A stretch of 64,000 bases of DNA from NCBI GenBank assembly GCA_900143635.1, contig FREY01000014.1:35073-99072 (forward strand), given 5' to 3'. Below, one piece after another: positions 41,194 to 49,665 of this stretch. The first letter of the stretch is position 1. Each line of letters opens with the position of its first letter. The position numbers and the translations under genes are program-made. A model generated the notes under the pieces. It had not been told where the DNA came from. It saw only the letters and a program-made list of their open reading frames with translations, and did not search any database. Origin of the DNA: Rhodobacteraceae bacterium Alg231-04. Lineage in GTDB: Bacteria; Pseudomonadota; Alphaproteobacteria; Rhodobacterales; Rhodobacteraceae.

Positions 41194-41847
41194 TTAGTCC
41201 AGATTGGCAATCACGGAGCGGAGGGTTGCGATGCCTTCGCCCTTTTCCGAAGAGGTCAGGATGATTTCGGGATAGGCCGCCGGGTGTTTGGACAGCGCGC
41301 CGCGCACCTGTTCCAGAACCTTGGCGTGATCCTTTTCCTTCACCTTGTCGGCCTTGGTCAGCACCACCTGAAAGGTCACGGCAGAGCTGTCCAGCAGCGA
41401 CATGATTTCTTCGTCCACCGGTTTCACCCCATGGCGAAAATCGACCAGCACAAAGGCACGGCGCAGGGACACCCGGCCCGACAGGTAGCGTTTCAGCAGC
41501 TTCTGCCACTGTTCCACCACTTTCAGCGGTGCATTGGCGTAGCCATAGCCGGGAAGGTCGACCAGATAGAGGTCCGGCCCTTGTTCGAAATAGTTGATTT
41601 CCTGCGTGCGGCCCGGCGTATTGGAGGCGCGCGCCAGCCCCTTGGTGCCGGTCAGCGCATTGATCAGGCTTGATTTGCCGACATTCGAACGCCCGGCAAA
41701 GCAGACCTCGACCCGGTCAGCGTCGGGCAGGCCGTTCATGGCGACCACGCCTTTCAGAAAGGTGGATTCGCCGGCAAAGAGCTTGCGGCTCTTCTCAGCG
41801 GTAAAATCATCCGGGCTCTCGGCCAGGGGGAAGGGCAGGGTGCTCAT
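41194..41847 (-). CDS. engB: ribosome biogenesis GTPase EngB/YsxC
   Basis: 217 aa. G1 GRSNVGKSSL, G3 DLPGYGYA and G4 TKADK are intact. Assists 50S assembly. Start overlaps the MOSC gene stop by 4 bp. Co-directional with yidC, as in many alphaproteobacteria. Confidence 0.95.
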   Translation of the reverse strand: MSTLPFPLAESPDDFTAEKSRKLFAGESTFLKGVVAMNGLPDADRVEVCFAGRSNVGKSSLINALTGTKGLARASNTPGRTQEINYFEQGPDLYLVDLPGYGYANAPLKVVEQWQKLLKRYLSGRVSLRRAFVLVDFRHGVKPVDEEIMSLLDSSAVTFQVVLTKADKVKEKDHAKVLEQVRGALSKHPAAYPEIILTSSEKGEGIATLRSVIANLD

Positions 41848-42581
41848 AGCAGCTCCAGTTTATCGCCGGGGCGCACGGTGCCGCCCTCTATTACTTCGGC
41901 CTTCACGCTGAAATCGCGGTGGCCCCATGTGTCCAATGCGCCGAGCGTATCAGCATCGCGCTGACCTGTCTCCGGATTGGAGGCAGTGGCAAGGCAGCGG
42001 GTCGTGCGCTCGCGCACCTTCAGGATGGCGCCACCAATGCGCAGATCACGGCCGATCCAGTCAAATTCGTGCCACGGCGCCAGCTGATCCAGCCAGATGT
42101 TGCCGCGCCAGCGGTGGATGGACAGATCCTTGCCCAGTTGCTCTTCGACGGCGCGGTGTGACGCCATGTTGCACAGGGTCAGTGACGGCCAGCTGCTGTC
42201 GGTCATACCCTGTCCGCGCGCCCTGACCAGCCGGACAGGCGCGGCGCGCCCTTCGGGCATCAGTGGTGCAACCCAGTTCAGAAACGCGTCTTGCTGCGTT
42301 TCCGGATCAAAGGTCAGATCCGGGCGGTCCGGGTGGGACAGCATCAGATCAGTGCCTTTGGTTTGAGATGTGATCGCCATCAGCGACGGCGATCCGGCGG
42401 CGCGGGTGAAATTGGTGCAGCGCACCCATTCCGATCCATCCGCAGATGATGCCTCATGAGCTACCGCCCAAACGCGATCCCCGGGCATGGTATGCCCGGG
42501 GATTAGGTCTGTTGCGCTCACCTCTTCACGGCCATGGGCCTTGATCGGGTGCCGCCAGAGGCTGAGAACAGCCGCTGTCAT
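41844..42581 (-). CDS. MOSC domain protein
   Basis: 245 aa. LWRHPIKAHGREEVSATDLIPGHTMPGDRVWAVAHE is the MOSC N-terminal beta-barrel; the C-terminus has RTTRCLATASNPETGQRDADTLGALDTWGHRDFSVKAEVIEGG, with the single Cys typical of the MOCO-sulfurase C-terminal fold. Predicted to bind sulfur or molybdenum cofactor. Adjacent to yidC with no gap. Confidence 0.88.
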   Translation of the reverse strand: MTAAVLSLWRHPIKAHGREEVSATDLIPGHTMPGDRVWAVAHEASSADGSEWVRCTNFTRAAGSPSLMAITSQTKGTDLMLSHPDRPDLTFDPETQQDAFLNWVAPLMPEGRAAPVRLVRARGQGMTDSSWPSLTLCNMASHRAVEEQLGKDLSIHRWRGNIWLDQLAPWHEFDWIGRDLRIGGAILKVRERTTRCLATASNPETGQRDADTLGALDTWGHRDFSVKAEVIEGGTVRPGDKLELL

Positions 42582-44402
42582 CTATGCACCCGTCTTAGGC
42601 TTGCGCTTGACGCTCGACTTGATGTTGCCGAACACATCAGGCTTGTAGCCGTGGCTGCGCATGATCAGATACTGTTGGGTGAAGGTGATCGTGTTGTTGG
42701 CGATCCAGTAGACCACCAGACCGGAGGCAAAGCCGCCGAGCATGAACATGAACACCCAGGGCATCCAGGCAAAGATCATCTGCTGGGTCGGATCAGAGGG
42801 GGCCGGGTTCAGCTTTTGCTGCAGCCACATGGAGATACCCAGTAAGAGCGGCAGAATACCGATAAAGACCAGCGCCATGATGCTTTCCGGTGCCGGACCT
42901 TGGAAAGGCAGCAGGCCGAACAGGTTCATGATCGAAGTGGGATCGGGCGCGCTGAGGTCCTGGAACGGGCCAAAGAAAGGTGCGTGACGCAGTTCCAGGG
43001 TGACGAAAATCACCTTGTAGAGCGAGAAGAAGATCGGGATCTGGATCAAGATCGGCAGACAGCCCGCGGCGGGGTTCACCTTTTCCTTCTTGTAGAGCTC
43101 CATCATCTCCTTCTGCATCTTCTGGCGATCGTCACCAGCGCGCTCTTTCAGTTTCTCCATCTCGGGCTGCAATTCCTTCATCTTCGCCATGGAAGCGTAG
43201 GATTTGTAGGCCAGCGGGAAGACGATGATCTTGATGACGATGGTCAGGCCGATGATCGCCCAGCCCATGTTGCCAATCAAAACGTTGATGTTGTGCAGCA
43301 GCCAGAACATCGGCTTGGTCAGGAAGGAGAAAATACCCCAATCGATAGAATCGAGGAAGTTCCGCACACCCTCTTCGTTCTGGTAGGTGCGAATGGTCTG
43401 CCATTCCTTGGCGCCAGCAAACAACCGGGTCGTGGCCGATTTGCTTTCACCGGGCTGCAGTTCCATCGTGTCGAGCCGGGCGATGGAACGATAGATGTCG
43501 GTTTTGGAGTTGTACTGAATAACGGATTCAAAGCTCTGATCGTTTTCCGGGATCAGCGTTGTCATCCAATAGTGGTCGGTAAAGCCGATCCAGCCTCCCG
43601 CGGTCACTTTTTCTACATCGGCGACGGTGGATCCACCGGACCAGGCGTTGTCGTCCTCAAAATCGCGGATGTGCTTGTACTTGAGGTAGTCGCGCTCTTC
43701 ATCCTTCTGACGGATGGTGCCCTCATGCAGGATGAAGAAGTTCTTCAGGTCATCAGGCTCGCCATGACGCGAGAGCGCCCCGTAAGGCGCCAGGCTGACG
43801 GCGCTGCCGGAGGTGTTTTCAACCGATTGGGTGACGCTGAACATGTAGTTCTCATCGACCGAGATTTCGCGGCTGAAGGAGAGACCGCTGCCATTGTCCC
43901 AGGTCAGGGTGAGCGGGGTGTCGAGTGTCAGGGTGGCGCCGTCCTCTACATTCCAGACGGTGTTGGCGCCGGGAACCTGCTCATGGGTCAGCCCGGTGCC
44001 GGGGGCCCAGCCATAGAGCGCGTAATAGGCGCCTACTTCGCCGACGGGCTTCAGCATCTTGACGATGCCGGCTTCCTCGTCGATCGAGGTGCGGTAATCT
44101 TTCAGCGACAGGTCGTCGATCCGACCGCCCTGCAGCGAGATAGAGCCGGACAGACGCGGTGTGTCGATTTCCAGCCGCGGTGCCTGGGGGGCCTCGGCTT
44201 CTTCGCTTGCGGCGGTGGAGGCCGCGCCGGTGTTGCCCGCGGAAACAGCAGGAACAGATCCGGCACCCTCTGCCGGGGCCTCGGCCACGGTCGGGTCTGC
44301 AGTCACTTCGGGTTCCGGGGGCGGGAACATCGTGTACCAGCCCAGGATCACCAGGAAGCTCAAGCCAGTTGCGAGGAGAAGATTCTTGTTCTGATCGTCC
44401 AT
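42582..44402 (-). CDS. yidC: membrane protein insertase YidC
   Basis: 606 aa from ATG 44402 (MDDQNKNLLLATGLSFLVILGWYTMFPP). Gram-negative form with TM1, a large periplasmic domain (residues about 60-340) and five C-terminal helices containing PAAGCLPILIQIPIFFSLYKVIFVTLELRHAPFFG. The Arg in KLKERA/QKEMMELYKKEKVNPAAG is in the hydrophilic groove region. Upstream in-frame residues look non-coding. Confidence 0.95.
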   Translation of the reverse strand: MDDQNKNLLLATGLSFLVILGWYTMFPPPEPEVTADPTVAEAPAEGAGSVPAVSAGNTGAASTAASEEAEAPQAPRLEIDTPRLSGSISLQGGRIDDLSLKDYRTSIDEEAGIVKMLKPVGEVGAYYALYGWAPGTGLTHEQVPGANTVWNVEDGATLTLDTPLTLTWDNGSGLSFSREISVDENYMFSVTQSVENTSGSAVSLAPYGALSRHGEPDDLKNFFILHEGTIRQKDEERDYLKYKHIRDFEDDNAWSGGSTVADVEKVTAGGWIGFTDHYWMTTLIPENDQSFESVIQYNSKTDIYRSIARLDTMELQPGESKSATTRLFAGAKEWQTIRTYQNEEGVRNFLDSIDWGIFSFLTKPMFWLLHNINVLIGNMGWAIIGLTIVIKIIVFPLAYKSYASMAKMKELQPEMEKLKERAGDDRQKMQKEMMELYKKEKVNPAAGCLPILIQIPIFFSLYKVIFVTLELRHAPFFGPFQDLSAPDPTSIMNLFGLLPFQGPAPESIMALVFIGILPLLLGISMWLQQKLNPAPSDPTQQMIFAWMPWVFMFMLGGFASGLVVYWIANNTITFTQQYLIMRSHGYKPDVFGNIKSSVKRKPKTGA

Positions 44403-44525
44403 CTGGGACCGGCGCCTTGTTGTGAAAACTATCAGGCGTGGTTCAACAGAGATGGGGCGCAAAGGTCAAGCAGAATCACCCAAAGGCGACAGGGGGTGCG
44501 GCCATTGGGGTAAGATTTGCGGGGC

Positions 44526-46073
44526 TTAACGGGTTTTGCTGCCTATGGCAGGGGTGTCCTGCAGTTTCGCCTGATGGGCGGTGATCCAGTCCAGCGTCTG
44601 ATCAAAGGGCATCGGACGGCCGATGCCAAAGCCCTGCACGTGATCGCAGCCAAGTTGGGCGAGCAATGCGTGTTCACCGACGGTTTCCACCCCTTCGGCA
44701 AGGGTTTCCAGCTCTAGCCGTTCGGCCATGGTCAGCACGGCGCCGATCAGCTTTTGCTGTTCGGGGTCGCGATCGGCCTTCATCACGAAGGATCGGTCAA
44801 TCTTGATGCGGCTGATCGAAAAGCGGCGCACAGACGCGATGGAGGCATGACCGGTGCCAAAATCATCCAGGTCGATCCGGCATCCCAGTTTTGCCAGCCC
44901 GCTGATGTTGCGGGTGATCATATCGTCGGGTCTGCTGGCAACAACGGTCTCCAGGATCTCAACGCACAGCCGGTCAGGATCCAGTTCAAACCGTTCCATT
45001 TCCCATTTGATGCGGTCAACCAGACTGGGGTTGCGCAGTTCATCCATTGCGAAGTTCACACCAACGCGGGGGACGTCGACACCTGCGGCATCCCAGGCCT
45101 TCAGCGCGGTCAACGCCTGATAGACCATGACCTGGCTTAGCCGTTCCATCAGGCCGGCGTCTTCGAGGACAGGCAGAAAGGTCGCGGGTGGGATCAAGCC
45201 ATGAACCGGATGGGACCAACGTGCAAGGGCCTCAAATCCGGTGACTTTTCCGGTGTCCGTTGAAATTTGTGGTTGGTACCAGGGCTGAATCTGCCCGTTG
45301 TCCAGAGCCGCGGCGGCTTCTTCCCGCAGATCGCTGCGCGCCTTGGTGCGGCGGTGAATGTCGGCGCAATAGGCGCGAATTCCCGATGGCCCGTTGTGTT
45401 CCGCTTCCGCCAGGGCGGCATTTGCGGCATCCATCCAGTCGGTCGCGGTTTCGCCGGGGGCGCGGCTGCGCAGGCAAAAGCCGATAGAACAGGACACATA
45501 AATCGATGCCCCGTCGAGCGAGATCGGATCTTCGATGGTCGCCTGAAGGCGCCCGGCCAGCTGCACACAGAGCTCAAGGTCAAGCTGGCGCACCGGGGTC
45601 AGACAAATGGCAAACCGGCTGTCACCGACGCGGGCAACGATGTCCTTGTCGCGCAGTGTGGCAAGGATACGTTCGCCGCAGCGTTGGGCAATGGTATCAC
45701 CTGCGGATTGTCCGTGCCGGTCAACCAGCTCGCGAAATTCATCAACTTCCAAAACGATAATGGCTGAGCGCAGATCGACGTTGTCGGTCTGATCAAAGGC
45801 ATCCGAAACAGTGGCTTCGAATCCTTCGCGCAGCAGCATCCCGGTGACGCTGTCACGGGGTACCTGGCCGAATCGCATGCGCTGACCAAAGCCGCCGAAA
45901 GAGGCAAAAAGAATGGGCAGTACGAGGGCACCGATCAACAGCGCGGCCTCGCCGCCAACCCAGAACATGGCCAGCGTTAGCGCGGGCAGGAAAGCAAGCA
46001 TCGGCGGCCCCATCAGGACCGGTGCGATGATGTTTCGAATTTGCCTTAGCCGGCTAAGGTCCGGTTTGTGCAT
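44526..46073 (-). CDS. GGDEF/EAL protein, GGDEF half degenerate
   Basis: 515 aa from ATG 46073, preceded by GAGAGG; a GTG at 46109 extends the frame by 12 codons without a ribosome site. Two helices near the N-terminus, then a GGDEF domain whose signature is RVGDSRFAI instead of RxGGDEF, so cyclase activity is unlikely. The EAL half is complete: GFEALARWSHP, CVEILET, IDLDDFGTG, KIDRSFV, ETLAEGVET and HVQGFGIGRP. Predicted c-di-GMP phosphodiesterase. Orphan gene. Confidence 0.87.
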   Translation of the reverse strand: MHKPDLSRLRQIRNIIAPVLMGPPMLAFLPALTLAMFWVGGEAALLIGALVLPILFASFGGFGQRMRFGQVPRDSVTGMLLREGFEATVSDAFDQTDNVDLRSAIIVLEVDEFRELVDRHGQSAGDTIAQRCGERILATLRDKDIVARVGDSRFAICLTPVRQLDLELCVQLAGRLQATIEDPISLDGASIYVSCSIGFCLRSRAPGETATDWMDAANAALAEAEHNGPSGIRAYCADIHRRTKARSDLREEAAAALDNGQIQPWYQPQISTDTGKVTGFEALARWSHPVHGLIPPATFLPVLEDAGLMERLSQVMVYQALTALKAWDAAGVDVPRVGVNFAMDELRNPSLVDRIKWEMERFELDPDRLCVEILETVVASRPDDMITRNISGLAKLGCRIDLDDFGTGHASIASVRRFSISRIKIDRSFVMKADRDPEQQKLIGAVLTMAERLELETLAEGVETVGEHALLAQLGCDHVQGFGIGRPMPFDQTLDWITAHQAKLQDTPAIGSKTR

Positions 46074-46142
46074 GTGCTGGCCTCTCGTCTGTAGCGCATT
46101 ATGCGCCACGGACAGACTAAGTTCGCCAGTCTCACCGGGGAG

Positions 46143-47015
46143 TTAACGCAGATCCGGAATCCCGCCTGATTTGCCGTCTTTTTTATCAGGATCCAGCATT
46201 AGTCCTGCAAAATCGAACAGTTTCGGGTCCAAAAGGTGCGAGGGGCGTGTATTCATCAAGGCGCGAAACATCACCTGACGTCGGCCGGGGCTGTTTGATT
46301 CCCACTGATCGAGGATCTGTTTCACCTGCTGGCGCTGCAGCCCATCCTGGCTGCCGCAGAGATCACAGGGAATGATCGGATAGTTCAACGCACGGGCGAA
46401 TTTTTCGCAATCGGCCTCGGCCACATGCGCCAGGGGCCTGTATACGAAAAGATCCCCCTCCTCATTGACCAGCTTTGGCGGCATGGTCGCGAGGCGCCCG
46501 CCATGGAAGAGGTTCATGAAAAAGGTCTCAAGGATATCGTCGCGGTGGTGGCCCAGCACCACGGCCGAGCAGCCTTCCTCGCGAGCAATGCGATAGAGGT
46601 TGCCGCGCCGCAGACGCGAGCAAAGCGAACAGAAGGTGCGCGCTTGCGGGATTTTATCCATCACGACGGAATAAGTGTCCTGATATTCCACCCGGTGCGG
46701 AACGCCCATTTTTTCAAGAAATTCCGGCAGAACTGTAGAGGGGAAACCCGGCTGGCCCTGATCTAGGTTGCAGGCCACCAGCTCCACCGGCAGAAGACCG
46801 CGCCATTTCAGCTCATAAAGCACGGCAAGCAATGTGTAGCTGTCCTTGCCGCCCGACAGGCAGACCAGCCAGCGGGCACCGCGTTCGATCATGCCATATT
46901 GCTCGATCGCCTCGCGCGTGTAGCGCACGATACGTTTGCGCAGCTTTTTGAACTCGGTCGTCGAGGGCGCGCCGGCAAAGAGCGGGTGGATATCGTCCAG
47001 ATCATCATCAAGCAT
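46143..47015 (-). CDS. ttcA: tRNA 2-thiocytidine(32) synthetase TtcA
   Basis: 290 aa. PP-loop [10 protein letters not shown], then [12 protein letters not shown], with the CxxC that holds the iron-sulfur cluster, and [19 protein letters not shown] further C-x2-C (CDLCGSQ) supplies the third ligand. Thiolates C32 of tRNA. Confidence 0.95.
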   Translation of the reverse strand: MLDDDLDDIHPLFAGAPSTTEFKKLRKRIVRYTREAIEQYGMIERGARWLVCLSGGKDSYTLLAVLYELKWRGLLPVELVACNLDQGQPGFPSTVLPEFLEKMGVPHRVEYQDTYSVVMDKIPQARTFCSLCSRLRRGNLYRIAREEGCSAVVLGHHRDDILETFFMNLFHGGRLATMPPKLVNEEGDLFVYRPLAHVAEADCEKFARALNYPIIPCDLCGSQDGLQRQQVKQILDQWESNSPGRRQVMFRALMNTRPSHLLDPKLFDFAGLMLDPDKKDGKSGGIPDLR

Positions 47016-47103
47016 GGCGGCCCCCTAGCCTTTGGGGCGCGTTTTGCCAAGAATAATCTGCCGACGGAAAAAGGCCTGCGCGGCGATAAGCCACGCAGGC
47101 AGG

Positions 47104-47343
47104 TCATTCATCAGGGTGGGGAGGGCGCTGTGATGGCAGGGCTTCCGGCAGGGGCGGCAAGCCAATGTCCTGGCGCAGATGATTGTTCAGCGGCGCACTG
47201 GATCTGGCTGATTTCTTTGGCGGAGGACGTTGGCGTAAAATCTGACGCAACAAGGCCAGCAAGGTGCGTGCAGCCCCCATTTCGGTGAGGATCTGTTGCA
47301 GGGCTGCGGTTGGATCCGCGAGGGGAGAGTCTGTGCGTGTCAT
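47104..47343 (-). CDS. small protein with DUF1127-like motif
   Basis: 79 aa. The middle carries LNNHLRQDIGLPP, similar to the L-x2-H-L-x2-DIGL of DUF1127 tails, and the ends are Pro-rich. No signal peptide. A perfect palindrome (47353-47370) lies 9 bp upstream of the start. Weak Shine-Dalgarno site. Membership of DUF1127 is tentative. Confidence 0.5.
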   Translation of the reverse strand: MTRTDSPLADPTAALQQILTEMGAARTLLALLRQILRQRPPPKKSARSSAPLNNHLRQDIGLPPLPEALPSQRPPHPDE

Positions 47344-47352
47344 ATGTATCTG

Positions 47353-47370
47353 CCGGATGCAGGCATCCGG
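47353..47370. promoter_or_regulatory. perfect 18-bp palindrome upstream of the small gene
   Basis: CCGGATGC-AG-GCATCCGG: two 8-bp arms around AG. It ends 9 bp before the ATG of the 79-aa gene. It could be an operator or an mRNA hairpin that hides the ribosome site. Confidence 0.45.
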
Positions 47371-47468
47371 TCCCTAAATGTGTTGAAAGCGAAAGTGAAA
47401 GTGCCACCAGACCGGCGCGCGGGGCGCGGGCTACTTGCGGGTTGGTCTTTCAGTGTCGTTGAAAACGA

Positions 47469-47567
47469 TCAGCCTTGGCGGCGTGCGCCTGCTGTTGCGG
47501 CCCCAAAGATGGCAGAATAGTCAGACCATCGGAAAGAGGCGAAATTCATTAGAACAGTATCAGTCAT
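47469..47567 (-). CDS. possible 32-aa protein with a strong ribosome site
   Basis: ATG 47567 is preceded by AGGAGG at a 6-bp distance, the best ribosome site in this area. The product (MTDTVLMNFASFRWSDYSAIFG...) has no recognised domain. It might be a small regulatory or DUF1127-like N-terminus. Not proved by composition. Confidence 0.35.
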   Translation of the reverse strand: MTDTVLMNFASFRWSDYSAIFGAATAGARRQG

Positions 47568-47696
47568 GTTACGCCTCCTGCAGCTTGGGGTTGATCGTGA
47601 CCGGCTGATAGCACAGGTCTAGACGGTCCGCCTATTCCGGATTTCCCTACCCTTGGTCGCCTGTGGCAGGTCGGCCACAAAGGCTTTGGCGCGTGT

Positions 47697-47930
47697 TTAG
47701 CTGTCTTTGCGATCTGGTACCGGGTCGTATCCGTCACTGCCAAACGGGTGACAGCGGCCAATGCGGCGCAGGGTCAGCCAGCTGCCTTTCACCCCGCCAT
47801 GCTTTTCCAGTGCTTCCAGCGCATAGGCGGAACAGGTTGGCTGATACCGGCAATTGAACCCGACCCAGGGGGAAAAGAGCAGCCGGTAGGCCCGCACCGG
47901 CAGGGCGAGGATATGCGCGAGGAATGTCAT
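47697..47930 (-). CDS. yidD: membrane protein insertion efficiency factor YidD
   Basis: 77 aa from ATG 47930; the frame extends upstream without a good start. MTFLAHILALPVRAYRLLFSPWVGFNCRYQPTCSAYALEALEKHG has the two conserved Cys. Downstream of rnpA in the rpmH-rnpA-yidD order. Confidence 0.93.
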   Translation of the reverse strand: MTFLAHILALPVRAYRLLFSPWVGFNCRYQPTCSAYALEALEKHGGVKGSWLTLRRIGRCHPFGSDGYDPVPDRKDS

Positions 47931-47991
47931 GTTGGTTAGATAGGGGGTCGCAGGGCACGAGGCAATCCGGCTGCAACAGATAAGCGGCGGC

Positions 47992-48447
47992 TTATTTCGA
48001 CTTTGGCCGGGGCTTGCCGGAAGGTTTGCCACCAGCGTGGATCTTCTTCAGCGCGTAGATGAGATCCTGCTGCAGGTCATCAAAGGGCCGCCGGTCCGTC
48101 TCTACCGCGCGCCCGATCAGCACATAGTCCCAGCCGGGTTTGCCATGTGTTGGCAGGACAAGACGCGCAGCTTCGCGCAGCCTGCGTTTGGCGCGGTTGC
48201 GGGCCACCGCATTGCCGACTTTCTTGGAACAGGTGAAACCGACACGCAGATCGCCGCCGTCCTTACGGTCGCGGCCCTGCACCATCATCGGCTTGACGCC
48301 CTGCTTGCGGGCGCGGGCGGCCAACAGGAAATCGCTGCGTTTGGCGATGACCTCGATCTTTTTGGTGGCAGATGCACAAACGGACACCGCCGGAGACGTG
48401 TCCCCGTGGGCGGCAAGGCCATCCTCGGGGGTCTCCGGCGGTGTCAT
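47992..48447 (-). CDS. rnpA: ribonuclease P protein component
   Basis: 151 aa from ATG 48447; a TTG at 48465 is also in frame. RNA-binding core VGFTCSKKVGNAVARNRAKRRLREAARLVL is typical; the N-terminal 35 residues are a group-specific extension. Follows rpmH closely. Binds the P RNA and pre-tRNA leader. Confidence 0.93.
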   Translation of the reverse strand: MTPPETPEDGLAAHGDTSPAVSVCASATKKIEVIAKRSDFLLAARARKQGVKPMMVQGRDRKDGGDLRVGFTCSKKVGNAVARNRAKRRLREAARLVLPTHGKPGWDYVLIGRAVETDRRPFDDLQQDLIYALKKIHAGGKPSGKPRPKSK

Positions 48448-48472
48448 GTCTGTCAACGCAGTCAAAAAGCGC

Positions 48473-48607
48473 TTATGCGCTCAGCGACTTGCGGCCCTGT
48501 GCGCGACGCGCGTTCAGGATCTTGCGGCCGGCTTTGGTGGCCATGCGTGCACGGAAACCGTGACGACGTTTGCGAACCAGGTTCGAAGGCTGATAGGTGC
48601 GTTTCAT
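48473..48607 (-). CDS. rpmH: 50S ribosomal protein L34
   Basis: 44 aa, ATG 48607 to TAA 48473: [41 protein letters not shown]. Perfect family match. First gene of rpmH-rnpA-yidD. Confidence 0.97.
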   Translation of the reverse strand: MKRTYQPSNLVRKRRHGFRARMATKAGRKILNARRAQGRKSLSA

Positions 48608-48930
48608 CGCTCCGGTCTCCAATTTTCTTCAGGCAGTAGCAGAATCGCCTGAGCCTGGGGTGTATCTTGAAGCCCGGTCAGTAGAAGGGTTCTGTGGCTA
48701 AGTCAAACCCTGCAGATGCGCTTTTCGCACCCTATCGCAAGATTTCTGTCATAAACCGTCCTCGCGAACACGAAACAGCCGCCGCAATGTTACAATTGGG
48801 CGCTTGGACGGGGTAATGGTCACAAATTTCGCGTCTATCTTCAAGGGCGCGTGATCTTCTCCGCATCCCGGTCGCCTGTGGTCCGTTTTGACCTTAAGCA
48901 GGGGTGGACGAGACTCTTGGAAAGACCAGA
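48608..48930. other. 323-bp divergent intergenic region
   Basis: Between rpmH (minus) and the TVP38-like gene (plus). It must hold both promoters, but I see no clean -35/-10 pair and no TTATCCACA DnaA box, so it is not a chromosome origin. Confidence 0.4.
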
Positions 48931-49662
48931 ATGAGCGATACAGCCAGAGAAAACCCGCAAAAACTCACCCGCTACCTGCCGCTGATTCTGATTCTCATGG
49001 TGGCGCTGGCCGGGGCTTTCACCCTGCGCGACTACCTGACCTTCGACACGCTGCGCCAGAATCGCGAGGCGCTGCTGGCATTCAGGGATCAGAATATGGT
49101 GCTCATGGCGGCACTGTTTGTACTGGCCTATGTCGGCATCGTTGCCTTTTCCCTGCCGGGTGCGGCTGTGGCCTCGGTCACGGGCGGGTTCCTGTTTGGG
49201 CTGGCGGCGGGAACGGTGCTGAACGTTGGATCTGCCACCGTTGGCGCCTGCATCATCTTTCTGGCGGCGCGCTGGGGGTTGGGGGATTGGCTGACAGCCC
49301 GGATCGAGGCCTCGGAAGGGCGGATCCAGATCATGAAAAACGCGCTGCGCGAAAATGAGGTCGAGGTACTGTTCCTGATGCGGCTGATCCCGGCGGTGCC
49401 CTTCTTCGCAGCCAACCTGCTGCCCGCACTGGTCGGGGTGAAGTTCCGCAACTTCGTGCTGACCACGGCGCTGGGCATCATTCCCGGCGGCATTGTTTTC
49501 ACTTGGATCGGGGTTGGTCTTGGTGAAGTGTTTGACCGCGGCGAAGAACCGGACCTGAGCCTCTTGTGGGAGCCGCATGTGATCGGCCCGATCATCAGCC
49601 TGTGTCTGCTGGCGGCCATGCCGATCCTCATCAAAACCCTGCGCGCACGAAAGAAGGCCTGA
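48931..49662 (+). CDS. TVP38/TMEM64 (DedA-like) membrane protein
   Basis: 243 aa from ATG 48931 with GGAAAG upstream. Several membrane helices; hallmark VAFSLPGAAVASVTGGFLFGLAAGTVLNVGSATVGACIIFLAARW and RLIPAVPFFAANLLPALVGVKFRNF. VTT-domain proteins are lipid scramblase/flippase-like. Four bases before the FAD gene, a common pairing in proteobacteria. Confidence 0.88.
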   Translation: MSDTARENPQKLTRYLPLILILMVALAGAFTLRDYLTFDTLRQNREALLAFRDQNMVLMAALFVLAYVGIVAFSLPGAAVASVTGGFLFGLAAGTVLNVGSATVGACIIFLAARWGLGDWLTARIEASEGRIQIMKNALRENEVEVLFLMRLIPAVPFFAANLLPALVGVKFRNFVLTTALGIIPGGIVFTWIGVGLGEVFDRGEEPDLSLLWEPHVIGPIISLCLLAAMPILIKTLRARKKA

Positions 49663-49665
49663 TCC

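Noticed and set aside
48608..48930. Chromosome origin near rpmH-rnpA
   Set aside because: In many bacteria oriC is near rpmH, but no DnaA-box cluster or AT-rich unwinding region is seen.
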